Shown here: in pieces, positions 18,486 through 27,477 of the stretch
Numbering within the stretch: position 1 is the stretch's first letter
Layout: each line of letters opens with the position of its first letter
DNA from: an uncultured Acidobacteriota bacterium
GTDB lineage: Bacteria; Acidobacteriota; UBA6911; RPQK01; JAJDTT01
Direction of reading: 5' to 3'
NCBI GenBank assembly: GCA_951812665.1
Contig: CATOST010000032.1
Span: forward strand, 227,234 to 291,233
DNA length: 64,000 nucleotides
Notes under the pieces: generated by a model
Databases searched by the model: none
The model's input: only the letters and a program-made list of their open reading frames with translations
Told to the model about the DNA's origin: nothing
Program-made: the position numbers and the translations under genes

Positions 18486-19514
18486 TCACACTGGCCAGTA
18501 GGGGCTCAGGGCGGGACGGAGCTGATCCATATAGGGCACTGAATTCGGACTGGGTTCCAGCTCGGGACCGGCTTCCGGCGGGTCCATCCCGGCGGCCACC
18601 GTAGTCTCCACAGAGGCGGCCAAGGCCTTCAGGTTGTAGCCACCTTCCAGCACGTAGAGAATCCTGCCGCCGCAGAGCTTACCGGCGGCACGGTTCAGAT
18701 CCACCGCCATCCTGGCGTAGCCTTGCTCATCCAACAGCATTCCGGCCAGAGGATCATCCCGGTGGGCGTCGAATCCCGCGGAAACCAGGATCAACTCGGG
18801 CTCGTAGCTGACCAGGACGGGCAGCACCATGCCGAGCAGCAGGGAGGAATAGAAGCCGTTGTTCTGACCGGCGGGAATCGGGAAATTGACCGTCATCCCC
18901 TTGCCTTTCCCCACGCCCACTTCGGTGTAGTAGCCGGTTCCCGGGTACAGAGGGTGCTGGTGCATGGACACGTAGAGAACGTCGTCCCGGTGGTAGAAGG
19001 CGGCCTGGGTGCCATTGCCATGGTGGACGTCGAAGTCGACGATGGCCAAGCGGCGAACCAGACCCTGGTCCAGGGCCCACTGGGCGCCCACGGCCACGTT
19101 GTTGAAGAGGCAGAAACCCATCGCCTTCCCCGGTTCGGCGTGGTGGCCGGGTGGCCTGACGGCCGCGAACCCGGAGTCGAGGTCTCCTCGAAAGAGAAGC
19201 TCGATCATTCGAATGACGCTCCCTGCGGCCAGCAGCGCCACGTCAGGGGAAGCTCCGCCCGAATAGGTGTCCCAGTCCAGGGGATGGAGCGGTTGACATC
19301 GTGTCCCCCGGATATTGGCCACGTGGTCTTGGGTGTGGACCCGGAGGACGGCCTCTTCGGGTGCGGGCACGGGCACCACTTGCACTAAACGGTTGAATGC
19401 CGAGTGAGCGGACAGTCTCTGGGAGATGGCTCGGAGCCTGTCCGGACGTTCGGGATGCTCAGGTGGGACCTGGTGTTCGAGGAAGACCGGATCCAACACC
19501 AGGCCATAGCGCAT
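18486..19514 (-). CDS. HDAC/AcuC-family deacetylase
   Basis: A 342-residue arginase-fold zinc deacetylase starting MRYGLVLDPVFLEHQVPPEH. Active-site motifs: RPPGHHAEPGKAMGFCLFNN (the His pair), VDFDVHHGNGTQ (zinc ligands Asp and His) and VSAGFDAHRDDP (third zinc ligand and substrate loop). Bacterial members remove acetyl groups from lysines or polyamines; the substrate is not known here. The ATG start overlaps the queE stop as TGATG, so the two are translationally coupled. Codons upstream of 19514 in this frame are queE sequence and were excluded. Confidence 0.88.
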   Translation of the reverse strand: MRYGLVLDPVFLEHQVPPEHPERPDRLRAISQRLSAHSAFNRLVQVVPVPAPEEAVLRVHTQDHVANIRGTRCQPLHPLDWDTYSGGASPDVALLAAGSVIRMIELLFRGDLDSGFAAVRPPGHHAEPGKAMGFCLFNNVAVGAQWALDQGLVRRLAIVDFDVHHGNGTQAAFYHRDDVLYVSMHQHPLYPGTGYYTEVGVGKGKGMTVNFPIPAGQNNGFYSSLLLGMVLPVLVSYEPELILVSAGFDAHRDDPLAGMLLDEQGYARMAVDLNRAAGKLCGGRILYVLEGGYNLKALAASVETTVAAGMDPPEAGPELEPSPNSVPYMDQLRPALSPYWPV

Positions 19515-20188
19515 CAGACCCCTCTCGTCTCGGCTCCCCAGAAGATCTTGTGCAGCTGCACCTGGATCCGGACGGGAAGGCCGTCCTCCAGGATCCACCG
19601 GGCCAGCCGCCCGGCCTCCATGCGATTCCATTCCGGCGAAAACAGGACCAGGTGCCTCCGGGTCAGTTCCAGCTCGAGGGTCTTCCGTTTGGCCCACTCG
19701 TAGTCGTGCCGCGTGGAAATCACGAACTTGATTTCATCCTGCGGTCGCAGGTGATCCAGGTTCTCCCAACGATTTCGTCCCTCCATGAGGCTGTCCGGAC
19801 ACTTGATGTCGTAGATCAGGACCGCTCTGGGATCCACCGGACGGATGTCCAGGCTGCCCCCGGTCTCGATCAGGACCCTTTTGCCCGCGTTCAGAAGCCT
19901 CTCTACGAGGGTGTGCGCCCGAGAGTGAAGCAGGGGCTCTCCTCCCGTGATCTCCACCAGGTCGGTAGGGTACTGCTCCAATCTGCCGGCGATCTGCGAC
20001 AGCGACATCCGGATGCCCCCCTCGAAGGCGTATTCGGTATCGCAGTAGTTGCACCTGAGATTGCAGCCGGTCAGCCGCACGAACGCGCAGGGTTGCCCGC
20101 TGTAACTGGATTCTCCCTGGATGCTGAAGAAGATCTCGGTGACGGGGAGAGTCCCGGTCTTTCGGTCTGTCGAGGCGGCGATGCTCAT
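19514..20188 (-). CDS. queE: 7-carboxy-7-deazaguanine synthase (QueE-type radical SAM)
   Basis: Radical SAM enzyme that makes 7-carboxy-7-deazaguanine on the way to queuosine. From the ATG at 20188 (GGGAGG in front) the product is 224 residues. The cluster motif CNLRCNYCD gives C42, C46 and C49 in the CX3CX2C form. FSIQGESSYSGQPCAFVRLTG precedes it, and EITGGEPLLH follows. An in-frame upstream Met adds 27 residues of low-complexity Pro/Leu and is less likely. No queC, queD or queF lies in the window. It overlaps the HDAC-like gene. Confidence 0.88.
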   Translation of the reverse strand: MSIAASTDRKTGTLPVTEIFFSIQGESSYSGQPCAFVRLTGCNLRCNYCDTEYAFEGGIRMSLSQIAGRLEQYPTDLVEITGGEPLLHSRAHTLVERLLNAGKRVLIETGGSLDIRPVDPRAVLIYDIKCPDSLMEGRNRWENLDHLRPQDEIKFVISTRHDYEWAKRKTLELELTRRHLVLFSPEWNRMEAGRLARWILEDGLPVRIQVQLHKIFWGAETRGV

Positions 20189-20346
20189 AAGTGCCTCCCG
20201 TAGTATACCCGGGACGAAGAGGACAGGAGGAAAAGAGGACGGAGATAAGAGAATGGGAGGCGGCGGCATGGGAAGGATGGGCGCATGCCGTGACGGATTT
20301 CACCTGCGGCTGCTAGAATCGAGAAAAAGATCAAGGAGACACCCAG

Positions 20347-22092
20347 ATGAGTTGGAGTGGCCGGATGGCCGTCGGCGTGGTTGCGGTCGCGGCGTTTTCG
20401 TTCGTATTTCCCAGGGTCGGCAGGGAAGTTCGGGACGAGTACGTTCAGCGTTTCGAGAACAAGGCGGTCTTTCTCAAGGTTCCGGTCCGCGGACTGCAGC
20501 AGGTGGTCCACGTCTTGGATTCCGGCGCCAAGCTCGACCGGGGGAACCTGAACCAACCGGTGAGCTTCAAGGTCGGGGATCAGGTTCGGATCATCGACGT
20601 GAATTTCAGGGACAAAATGGTCCGGTTCCGATTCTCATCCGTGGACACGACCCGTGAGGGTTCGTTGGAATTCCGGTTTCCCGTCTCGACACAACAAACT
20701 TTCCCCCAGAGAGAGAACTTCGAAAAAAGCCTGGCGAGCAGCCTGACCGAAGGACTTTCCTACAAGGAGTTGGAATCCGCCAAAGGAGAGTTCATCCGGG
20801 GGCAGGTGAAGACTCTGGTCCGCGAATTCGCCACGACCACCAATACTCCGGATGAGGTGGTGCTGCGGACCATCGTGGAGGACAGTCCTCAGTACCAGGC
20901 TCTGGAGCGGGAGTATTCTCAGATCCAAAAGAAAAACCAGGCCCTCGATCGGGACGTGTCCCGGTTGGGACGGTCCAGTCGAGAGCAACGCGGGCAGATC
21001 GCGGACATGACGGTCGAACTCGACCGTCTCAGAACCCAGGTCCGGGAGCTGGAGCGGGACCAGAACCTGGCGACCAGGACCCGGCGATCTCTGGAAGGGC
21101 AGGTGAAGGACGCCCAGGTCAAGATGAACGAGCTCTTGGGCAGCCTCAATCTCAAGACGGCGTCGAACGCCGAGCTGGACAACCGGATGCAGTCGTTGAG
21201 CGCGGGCATCGAGTCGGCACGCCGGGAGCGGGAGAAGCTCTCGGAGGAGTTGGCACAGGCCCGCGCGGACTTGAACCAGCGGGAACAGGCCAATTCGAAG
21301 CTCACCGGCGATCTGAAGAAGGTCCGGGACCGGAGCCGGCGGCTCTCCTCGGAACTCCGGAGTCTGACCTCCAACAAGGACAGCATTCAGTCCCAGTTTC
21401 TCCAGGCCAAACGGCAGAGCGACGCCTTGGAGATGGCCTCTCGCCTAAGCGCCGGCCTGCGCCTGGAGAGGTCGTTCCAGGAGCGGGAGGGACGGCCTTT
21501 GGAAATTGCCGACCTCTATTTGCTTTCCAAACGGGTCGGCCGGCTTGAGATCGAGACTCCGGAACATCCGGGACAGATCTGCAGGATGAAGTTTCTCATG
21601 GAGTCTCCGGACCGGGTGGAATTCCAGGAGGAAGAACGGGTCCTATTCGATTCCCTGGGGGAACCTTTCAAGATAGAGCCTTCTTGGTCCTTTGCAAGTG
21701 AGCGGCTGAGGGCGGTTCTGATGGAGGGGGAGGCGGCCAGGGAGGCCAAGCCCCGCGAGGCGGTCGAGTGGACCTGGATTTTGGAAGGTGAAATCTCGGA
21801 ACCGGAGCGGGCTCAGTTGCGGGTTCTATTCGTCAACTCGGACGATCAGCAAATCTCTCTGGATCCCCATGAGTTCTATTTGACGCCACCGGGGCTGATG
21901 TCCTATCTGATCCGGAGCTTTTCGCCCGTCTCCCTGGGGGCGGGCGTGTTCCTGGGTCTGGTTTTCGCCGGGGTTGCCGGACTCTTCCGGAGACGTTCTT
22001 CTTCCAAGTCTTCCAAACCTTCCAAGCGCAGGCCGACTCAGCCGGCTCCGGAAAAGCCCGATCGCGAATACGTGATCAAGAAAAAGCTTTAG
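20347..22092 (+). CDS. Two-TM coiled-coil protein, unknown function
   Basis: A 581-residue protein that I cannot assign to a named family. An N-terminal hydrophobic stretch (about 7-22, MAVGVVAVAAFSFVFP) is followed by a beta-rich domain (about 35-110, VFLKVPVRGLQQVVHVLDSG). A long coiled coil runs from about 185 to 365 (heptads such as LERDQNLATRTRRSLEGQV). A second beta-rich domain (about 380-515) precedes a C-terminal TM helix (about 528-548, VSLGAGVFLGLVFAGVAGLF) and a very basic Ser/Lys tail. GGAGACACC lies before the ATG. It reads in the direction of nth, 11 bases upstream of it. A periplasmic structural role between two membrane anchors is an inference from topology. Confidence 0.75.
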   Translation: MSWSGRMAVGVVAVAAFSFVFPRVGREVRDEYVQRFENKAVFLKVPVRGLQQVVHVLDSGAKLDRGNLNQPVSFKVGDQVRIIDVNFRDKMVRFRFSSVDTTREGSLEFRFPVSTQQTFPQRENFEKSLASSLTEGLSYKELESAKGEFIRGQVKTLVREFATTTNTPDEVVLRTIVEDSPQYQALEREYSQIQKKNQALDRDVSRLGRSSREQRGQIADMTVELDRLRTQVRELERDQNLATRTRRSLEGQVKDAQVKMNELLGSLNLKTASNAELDNRMQSLSAGIESARREREKLSEELAQARADLNQREQANSKLTGDLKKVRDRSRRLSSELRSLTSNKDSIQSQFLQAKRQSDALEMASRLSAGLRLERSFQEREGRPLEIADLYLLSKRVGRLEIETPEHPGQICRMKFLMESPDRVEFQEEERVLFDSLGEPFKIEPSWSFASERLRAVLMEGEAAREAKPREAVEWTWILEGEISEPERAQLRVLFVNSDDQQISLDPHEFYLTPPGLMSYLIRSFSPVSLGAGVFLGLVFAGVAGLFRRRSSSKSSKPSKRRPTQPAPEKPDREYVIKKKL

Positions 22093-22103
22093 TCTGACGC
22101 TCT

Positions 22104-22766
22104 ATGGTCAACCGTAAGGAAGCTCGTCGCGTCTTTGAGATCATCCGCCTCCTGGAGCAGGAGTACGGAGAGGCCGAGTGCGCTCTCCATCACGAGGACG
22201 CCTACCAACTCCTTGTTGCCACCATTCTTTCCGCCCAGTGCACCGATGCCCGGGTGAACCTGGTGACACCGGCCCTCTTTCGCCGATATCCCGATCCCCA
22301 CGCTCTGGCCCAGGCGGAGTTGGACGAACTCCAGGAACTCATACGCAGCACGGGATTCTTCAGGAACAAGGCTCGAAGCCTTCAGGGATCCGGCAGAAGG
22401 CTGGTGGACGAGTTCGACGGAGAAGTTCCATCGAACATGCCGGATCTTCTGAAGCTGCCCGGAGTGGCCCGGAAGACGGCCAACGTGGTTCTGGGCACCG
22501 CTTACGGTATCGCCTCCGGAGTGGTGGTGGATACGCACGTCGGCCGTCTCTCCAGACGATTGGGGCTGACCTACGAAAAGACTCCGGTGAAGGTGGAAAA
22601 GGATCTGATGGGCATGATTCCCCGTGAAGAGTGGATCAACTTCGCACACCGTCTGATCCACCACGGGAGGCGGGTCTGCCAGTCTCGACGTCCCCGCTGC
22701 GGCGAATGCGCTTTCGCCGACCTTTGCCCAAGAGTAGGAGTGCTGACCCAGGAGTCTGCGCGGTAG
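22104..22766 (+). CDS. nth: Endonuclease III
   Basis: Bifunctional DNA glycosylase/AP lyase for oxidised pyrimidines in base excision repair. In the 220 residues the HhH motif LPGVARKTANVV carries catalytic K124, and VVVDTHVGRL gives the Asp D143. The [4Fe-4S] cluster ligands are C192, C199, C202 and C208 in the canonical C-x6-C-x2-C-x5-C spacing. It starts 11 bases after the coiled-coil gene, so a shared transcript is likely; it ends before the hairpin at 22873. Confidence 0.96.
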   Translation: MVNRKEARRVFEIIRLLEQEYGEAECALHHEDAYQLLVATILSAQCTDARVNLVTPALFRRYPDPHALAQAELDELQELIRSTGFFRNKARSLQGSGRRLVDEFDGEVPSNMPDLLKLPGVARKTANVVLGTAYGIASGVVVDTHVGRLSRRLGLTYEKTPVKVEKDLMGMIPREEWINFAHRLIHHGRRVCQSRRPRCGECAFADLCPRVGVLTQESAR

Positions 22767-22872
22767 AAATGATCGTAGCGAGAAAGTGGGGAATCTGGAC
22801 CGATTCTACCGCTTTCGCAGTAGATCAATTTCTGCGGCGCAGGCTCCTAGAACTTCCAAGACACCCGTAGCA

Positions 22873-22899
22873 AGAGGGCGCCCCTGGTGGGCGCCCTCT
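22873..22899. terminator. Bidirectional hairpin terminator between nth and thiD
   Basis: A perfect 11-bp stem AGAGGGCGCCC / GGGCGCCCTCT with the loop CTGGT, followed on the plus strand by TTTC. It lies between the convergent genes nth and thiD and can serve both. The T tract is short. Confidence 0.7.
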
Positions 22900-22989
22900 T
22901 TCGTCCGTTGACGAAGAGCGACTTGGTGGGGACATTCTTGTCCCCCACTCTTCCTCCACTCAAGAAACAGCCCCGTCTTCTCTCACTCC

Positions 22990-23808
22990 TCACATCTCAC
23001 TTTCCACCGGGCCCCAGAGGGCATGGAAATGCCCCAGCGGTCCGCTGCCTTCGCCCAGCCGTAGCGAATGCCGAATCGCCTCGGTGACGTACTCCTTGGC
23101 GCGGCGAACCGATTCCTCCAGTCCACTTCCCCGGGCCAGATGGGCGGCGACGGCGGAGGCGAAGGTGCAGCCGCTTCCGTGGGTGTCTCGGGAGGGAAGA
23201 CGGGGTCCCTCCAGCCGAACCTGGCCGGTTTCGGTAAAGAGCAGGTCGGTCGAGCGCTCCGGGTCCCGGAAATGTCCCCCCTTGATGACGACGGCTCGGG
23301 GACCCATGTCCAGCAGCGATCGAGCCGCTTGGGCGGCGGCTTCCTCGGAACGGATCTCTCGTCCGGCCAACTGTTCCGACTCGTGCAGGTTGGGAGTCAG
23401 GACCAGGGCGAGGGGGAAGAGAAGAGACTTCATCCGGGATACGGCTTCCCCGCTGGCCAGCGCATGGCCGTAGCCGCTCTGAATGACCGGGTCCACCACG
23501 ACCCGCTCCAGACGGTGGCGCCGGATCCGGTCCGACACCGCCTCAACGGTCTCGGGAGTCGGGATCATCCCGGTCTTGACGGAGTCGACTCCCGGATCCC
23601 GGACGGCGGCATCGATCTGGCGGGCCACGTGCCCGGCGGGAAGCGGATACACCTCATGCACGCGACAGGTGTCCTGCACCGTGGTCGCCGTGATGGCGCT
23701 CATCCCATGCACACCGAGCGCGGCGAAGGTCTTCAGATCGGCCTGGATTCCGGCACAGCCGCCGCTGTCGGAGCCGGCGACGGTAAGTGCGCAGGGAATC
23801 GACCTCAC
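22990..23808 (-). CDS. thiD: Hydroxymethylpyrimidine/phosphomethylpyrimidine kinase
   Basis: Phosphorylates HMP and HMP-P in thiamine synthesis or salvage. The 272-residue ribokinase-fold product begins near ALTVAGSDSGGCAGIQADLK, the family signature, and has TVQDT, VVVDPVIQSGYG and the anion-hole motif RDTHGSGCTFASAVAAHL with the catalytic Asp-like position before HGSGC. The GTG start at 23808 overlaps the aminotransferase stop as GTGA, which fixes both the start and the coupling. Residues upstream in this frame are aminotransferase sequence. No other thiamine gene is nearby, which fits a salvage role. Confidence 0.93.
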   Translation of the reverse strand: MRSIPCALTVAGSDSGGCAGIQADLKTFAALGVHGMSAITATTVQDTCRVHEVYPLPAGHVARQIDAAVRDPGVDSVKTGMIPTPETVEAVSDRIRRHRLERVVVDPVIQSGYGHALASGEAVSRMKSLLFPLALVLTPNLHESEQLAGREIRSEEAAAQAARSLLDMGPRAVVIKGGHFRDPERSTDLLFTETGQVRLEGPRLPSRDTHGSGCTFASAVAAHLARGSGLEESVRRAKEYVTEAIRHSLRLGEGSGPLGHFHALWGPVESEM

Positions 23809-25016
23809 CGGCGGCGGGTCCCGCTTCGGCCGCTCCCGTCCCGCAGCCGCAGGAGCCGGCTTCGAGCCTTCGCCAACACGTCCATGGTCTTGCAGTAGGC
23901 GAAACGGATGAGTCGCTTTCCCTGTTGTCTGCCGGGTCGGTAGAAGCTGCTGCCGGGGACGGCCGCAACCCCGTAGTCTCGGACCAGCTCGGCGGCGAAG
24001 TCGACGTCGTCCTTGTCGGTCACCCGGGAGATGTCGGCCATGATGTAGTAGGCTCCGGCCGGCTTCCAGATTCGGAACCCCACTTCGACCAGCGTCTCCA
24101 TGAGAAAGTCCCGACGTTCGAGATAGTCGTGCGCCAACTGCCGGTAGTAGTCGGATTCCATGGCCAGAGCCGTGACTCCCGCCTCCTGCAGGGGCGCCGG
24201 GGAGCCCACCGTCAGGAAGTCGTGCATCTTCCGGATGGCTCCGGCGAGGTGGCCCGGTGCGATGGTGTACCCGACTCGCCATCCAGTCACGCTGAAGGTC
24301 TTGGAGAGAGCGCTGATGGTGACGGTTCTCTCTTCCATGCCCGGAAGCAGGGCGATAGGCTGGTGGACGTGCCCGTCATACAAGATGTGCTCGTAGATCT
24401 CGTCGGTGAATACGAAAAAATCGTACCGGACCGCCAACTCGGCGATCCGGTTCAGCTCGTCGCTGTTGAAGACCTTTCCCGACGGGTTGTTGGGAGAGTT
24501 GAGGATGAGGGCCCGCAGCCGGCCGCGGTCGCAGGCTTCGCGGATGGTTCCTTCCAACACGTCGAAATCCAGAGCCCAGTCGGTTTCGGAATCCAGGGAG
24601 ACATAGATGGCAGAAGCCCCGGCGATGATGGAATCGGGACCGTAGTTCTCGTAGAAGGGTTCGAACACCAGGACCTGTTCTCCCGGATTGACCAGGGCCA
24701 GCATGGTGGAAATCATGCACTCGGTGGAACCGCAGGCAACCGTCACCTCCACCTCGGGGTCGACGTCCCAACCGTAGTCCCGGCGGTACTTTTCGGCCAC
24801 GGCCCGGCGAAAGGACGGGGCTCCCCAGGTGACGGCGTACTGATTGATGTCCTCCTGGATCGCCCGGCAAGCGGCATCCTTGACGACTTGGGGCGCAGCG
24901 AAATTGGGGTAGCCCTGGGCCAGGTTGATGGCGCCGTGTTCGTACGCCAGACGGGTCATCTCCCGGATCACCGACTCGGTGAATCGGGAGGCCTTCTCAC
25001 CAATGTATTGTTTCAA
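23805..25016 (-). CDS. PLP-dependent class I/II aminotransferase
   Basis: A 403-residue fold-type I aminotransferase. Motifs: INLAQGYPNFAAP (N-terminal substrate loop), LNSPNNPSGKVF with the conserved Asn, VFTDEIYEHILYDG with the PLP-binding Asp and Tyr, and the Schiff-base Lys in SALSKTFSVTGWRVGY near 245. A C-terminal Arg lies in KRLIRFAYCK. The pattern is that of the kynurenine/methionine aminotransferase (KAT-like) group; the exact amino acid cannot be fixed. It overlaps thiD by 4 bases. Confidence 0.88.
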   Translation of the reverse strand: MKQYIGEKASRFTESVIREMTRLAYEHGAINLAQGYPNFAAPQVVKDAACRAIQEDINQYAVTWGAPSFRRAVAEKYRRDYGWDVDPEVEVTVACGSTECMISTMLALVNPGEQVLVFEPFYENYGPDSIIAGASAIYVSLDSETDWALDFDVLEGTIREACDRGRLRALILNSPNNPSGKVFNSDELNRIAELAVRYDFFVFTDEIYEHILYDGHVHQPIALLPGMEERTVTISALSKTFSVTGWRVGYTIAPGHLAGAIRKMHDFLTVGSPAPLQEAGVTALAMESDYYRQLAHDYLERRDFLMETLVEVGFRIWKPAGAYYIMADISRVTDKDDVDFAAELVRDYGVAAVPGSSFYRPGRQQGKRLIRFAYCKTMDVLAKARSRLLRLRDGSGRSGTRRR

Positions 25017-25233
25017 ATCAGTTGCCTCGGGTCCGGTTCAGATGGTCCCGAAAAGCGACACGCTTCGGGAACCTGCCGGAAAGAGTACGCTTGCGATGGT
25101 CCGTCCCGCAAGAGCCGGCCGGGAGCGGGTCCGTGGACGGCAACCGCCGCCGCCGAAACTTGACTAATCCTCTCCCGGTTGGCTATGTCATGGGCGGAAA
25201 CGCGGCGATGGGATCGGTCTACGGAGAGATGTC

Positions 25234-26370
25234 ATGATGAACCTGACGATACTGGGGGGAGGGAACACCGCTTTTGCCGTCGCCGCCAACTTGAGCCTCC
25301 GCGGCTTCCAGGTGACCATTTGCGAGCACCCCGACTTTGCTCACACCCTCGACCCGGTCCGAGCTGAGGGAGGGATCCTGCTGGACGGCGTGGCGTCTCG
25401 CGGCCGAGCCCGTATCCACGCCCTGACCACCGATTTCCAGGAGGGTCTGGAAAACGACCTGCTCCTGCTCATCGTTCCCGCGTATGCGCACCGCCCCTTC
25501 GCATTGGCCTGCTCCCCCTACCTGAGAGAGGGCCATACCCTGGTTCTGCTTCCGGGAACACTGGGGTCGCTGGAGTTCCACACCCTGTTGCGGGAGGGAG
25601 GCCGGAACTTGTCCGGGATCACGCTGGCCGAGACCGACACCGCTCCCTACGTCTGCCGGAAGCTGACCCCCGACTCGGCCCACATCTGGGGGGTCGTCTC
25701 TTGCTTGGGTCTCGGGGTCCTGCCGGCGTCGGAGACGATTCGGAGCAGGGACCTGCTGCGGTCCATCTTCACCATTGACGGTCTGGGTGATCCAAGCGGA
25801 GAAGACAACTCCTCCGTCTCCTGCTACGGCAACGTTCTGGAGTGCGGTCTGAGCGCCATGAACCCGGTGGTCCACCCGCCCGGTGTGCTCATGAACGCGG
25901 GCCGGGTGGAGTACTCCAGAGGAGATTTCTACTTCTACGAAGAGGGAGTCACGCCGGGGGTGTGCAATGCCATCTACGGCGTCGACCGGGAGCGCCGTCA
26001 GGTGGGCCGGGCACTCGGATTCGAGCTGTCCGTGGTGGAGGAGGCCTTTTTCTCTGCCGGGTTCGGTCCCAGGGGCGATCTCTGGAGCACCATCAACGGC
26101 AGCCGCATGCTGACCCAGTTGAGGGCGCCGGGCGAGCTGGGCAGCCGCTGGTTGACCGAAGACGTGCCCTATGGACTGGGAGCGTGGAACTCGCTGGGCC
26201 GCCATTTGGGTGTAGCGACCCCGCTCATGGATGGCCTGGTGGCGCTCGCCTCCGCGGTGCTGGGAGAGGACTTCAAGGCCTCCAGCCGGACCGTCGAGCG
26301 GCTGGGAATTGCCGGCATGGGACGGGACCCCCTGCTTCGCTTCGTGGAAACCGGGGAGCTGCCGGCATGA
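25234..26370 (+). CDS. Octopine/nopaline dehydrogenase-family protein
   Basis: A 378-residue NAD(P)-dependent dehydrogenase starting MMNLTILGGGNTAFAVAANL. This is the Rossmann GxGNxA motif typical of opine dehydrogenases, which reductively join an amino acid to a keto acid or run the reverse reaction. The C-terminal helical domain contains the conserved NPVVHPPGVLMNAG, where the catalytic His-type residue lies, and VPYGLGAWNSLG. GGAGAG precedes the ATG. The stop overlaps the next start as ATGA. Next to an epimerase-like gene it may act in breakdown of an opine or sugar-opine; this is inference. Confidence 0.8.
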   Translation: MMNLTILGGGNTAFAVAANLSLRGFQVTICEHPDFAHTLDPVRAEGGILLDGVASRGRARIHALTTDFQEGLENDLLLLIVPAYAHRPFALACSPYLREGHTLVLLPGTLGSLEFHTLLREGGRNLSGITLAETDTAPYVCRKLTPDSAHIWGVVSCLGLGVLPASETIRSRDLLRSIFTIDGLGDPSGEDNSSVSCYGNVLECGLSAMNPVVHPPGVLMNAGRVEYSRGDFYFYEEGVTPGVCNAIYGVDRERRQVGRALGFELSVVEEAFFSAGFGPRGDLWSTINGSRMLTQLRAPGELGSRWLTEDVPYGLGAWNSLGRHLGVATPLMDGLVALASAVLGEDFKASSRTVERLGIAGMGRDPLLRFVETGELPA

Positions 26371-27414
26371 GAGCGTGCCGGATCGCCGAGTCCAGAGTCG
26401 GCGGGATCGAGAGCCTGGTCCTGGAGAACGAGCACCTGGAGGTGGTCGTGCTGGTGGGGAAGGGGACGGGCATCTTCTCCTTCCGCCACCGGGCCAGCGG
26501 CACGGACTTTCTCTGGAAGGCCCCTTGGGGAGTGAGAGATCCCGCCACCACCATCCAGGACACGGCCAATTCGGCTTCTTCTTTCCTCGACTACTATTTT
26601 GGGGGCTGGCAGGAGCTCTTTCCCAACGCGGGAGCCGGCTGCACTTATCGGGGAGCCGAGTTGGGGGTTCACGGCGAGGCCTGCAAGGTGCCGTGGTCCT
26701 GGCAGATCGCGGAGGAGACCTCCCGCAGGATCTCGGTCCGCTTCCGGGCCCGAATGGTGCGGACGCCGTTCCTGCTGGAAAAGCAGCTGACTCTGGAGGC
26801 CGGCCGGGCCACGCTCCTGATCGAGGAGACGGTCACCAACGAGGGTGCGGATGCCGTCGATTTCATCTGGGGCCACCATCCGGCCCTGGGGGCTCCCTTC
26901 TTGAGCGGGGACTGCCGCCTGTATACTCCGGCGCGGGTCGTGGAGACGGATGATTCCAACCTCTTCCTGTCCCCCCAACGGCGTTTCGAGTCCTATCCCA
27001 TGGTCGAGACGGCGGATGGGATGCCCTTTCGACATCTCCCGGATTCCACCCCCGTCCGCGCGGGTCACCATGCAGAGCTTTCTGCGGGAATTGGCGGAGG
27101 GTTGGTACGCCGTGGTCAACCAAAAGAGCGGACTCGGGTTCGCCATGTCCTGGGATTTGGAAGTGTTTCCCTGCCTCTGGTTTTGGGAGGAACTATGCGG
27201 ATCCGCGGACTACCCATGGTGGGGACGATGTTACGTGGCCGGAATCGAGCCCAACAGCACGCCCACGGGCGGAGGTCTGGCGGAGGCGGTGGAGAATGGG
27301 ACTCAACACCGGTTGCCGGCGGGGAAATCTCTCCATTCCGTTCTGTGCGCCACGGCGTTCCAGACCCAGGGAGAACTGCGGCGCGTCGACGCCGAAGGCC
27401 GGATCGAGTACTGA
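26367..27414 (+). CDS. Aldose 1-epimerase-like protein, one frameshift
   Basis: A galactose-mutarotase-fold protein of about 349 residues in two frames. The first frame starts MRACRIAESRVGGIESLVLENEHL and contains DYYFGGWQELFPNAG and IWGHHPALGAPF, a typical epimerase-like catalytic His region. The second frame continues MQSFLRELAEGWYAVVNQKSG to the stop at 27414. They join if one C is removed from the run 27049-27053, giving RHLPDSTPSARVTMQSF. The frame is otherwise clean, so a sequencing error is the likeliest cause. Translationally coupled to the opine-dehydrogenase-like gene (ATGA). The sugar substrate is unknown. Confidence 0.72.
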
Positions 27415-27477
27415 CACGGAGGTTGCCGCCGTCCACCGAGGGGGGGCCGGCTTCAAGACGAAATCAGGGAGGATTCA

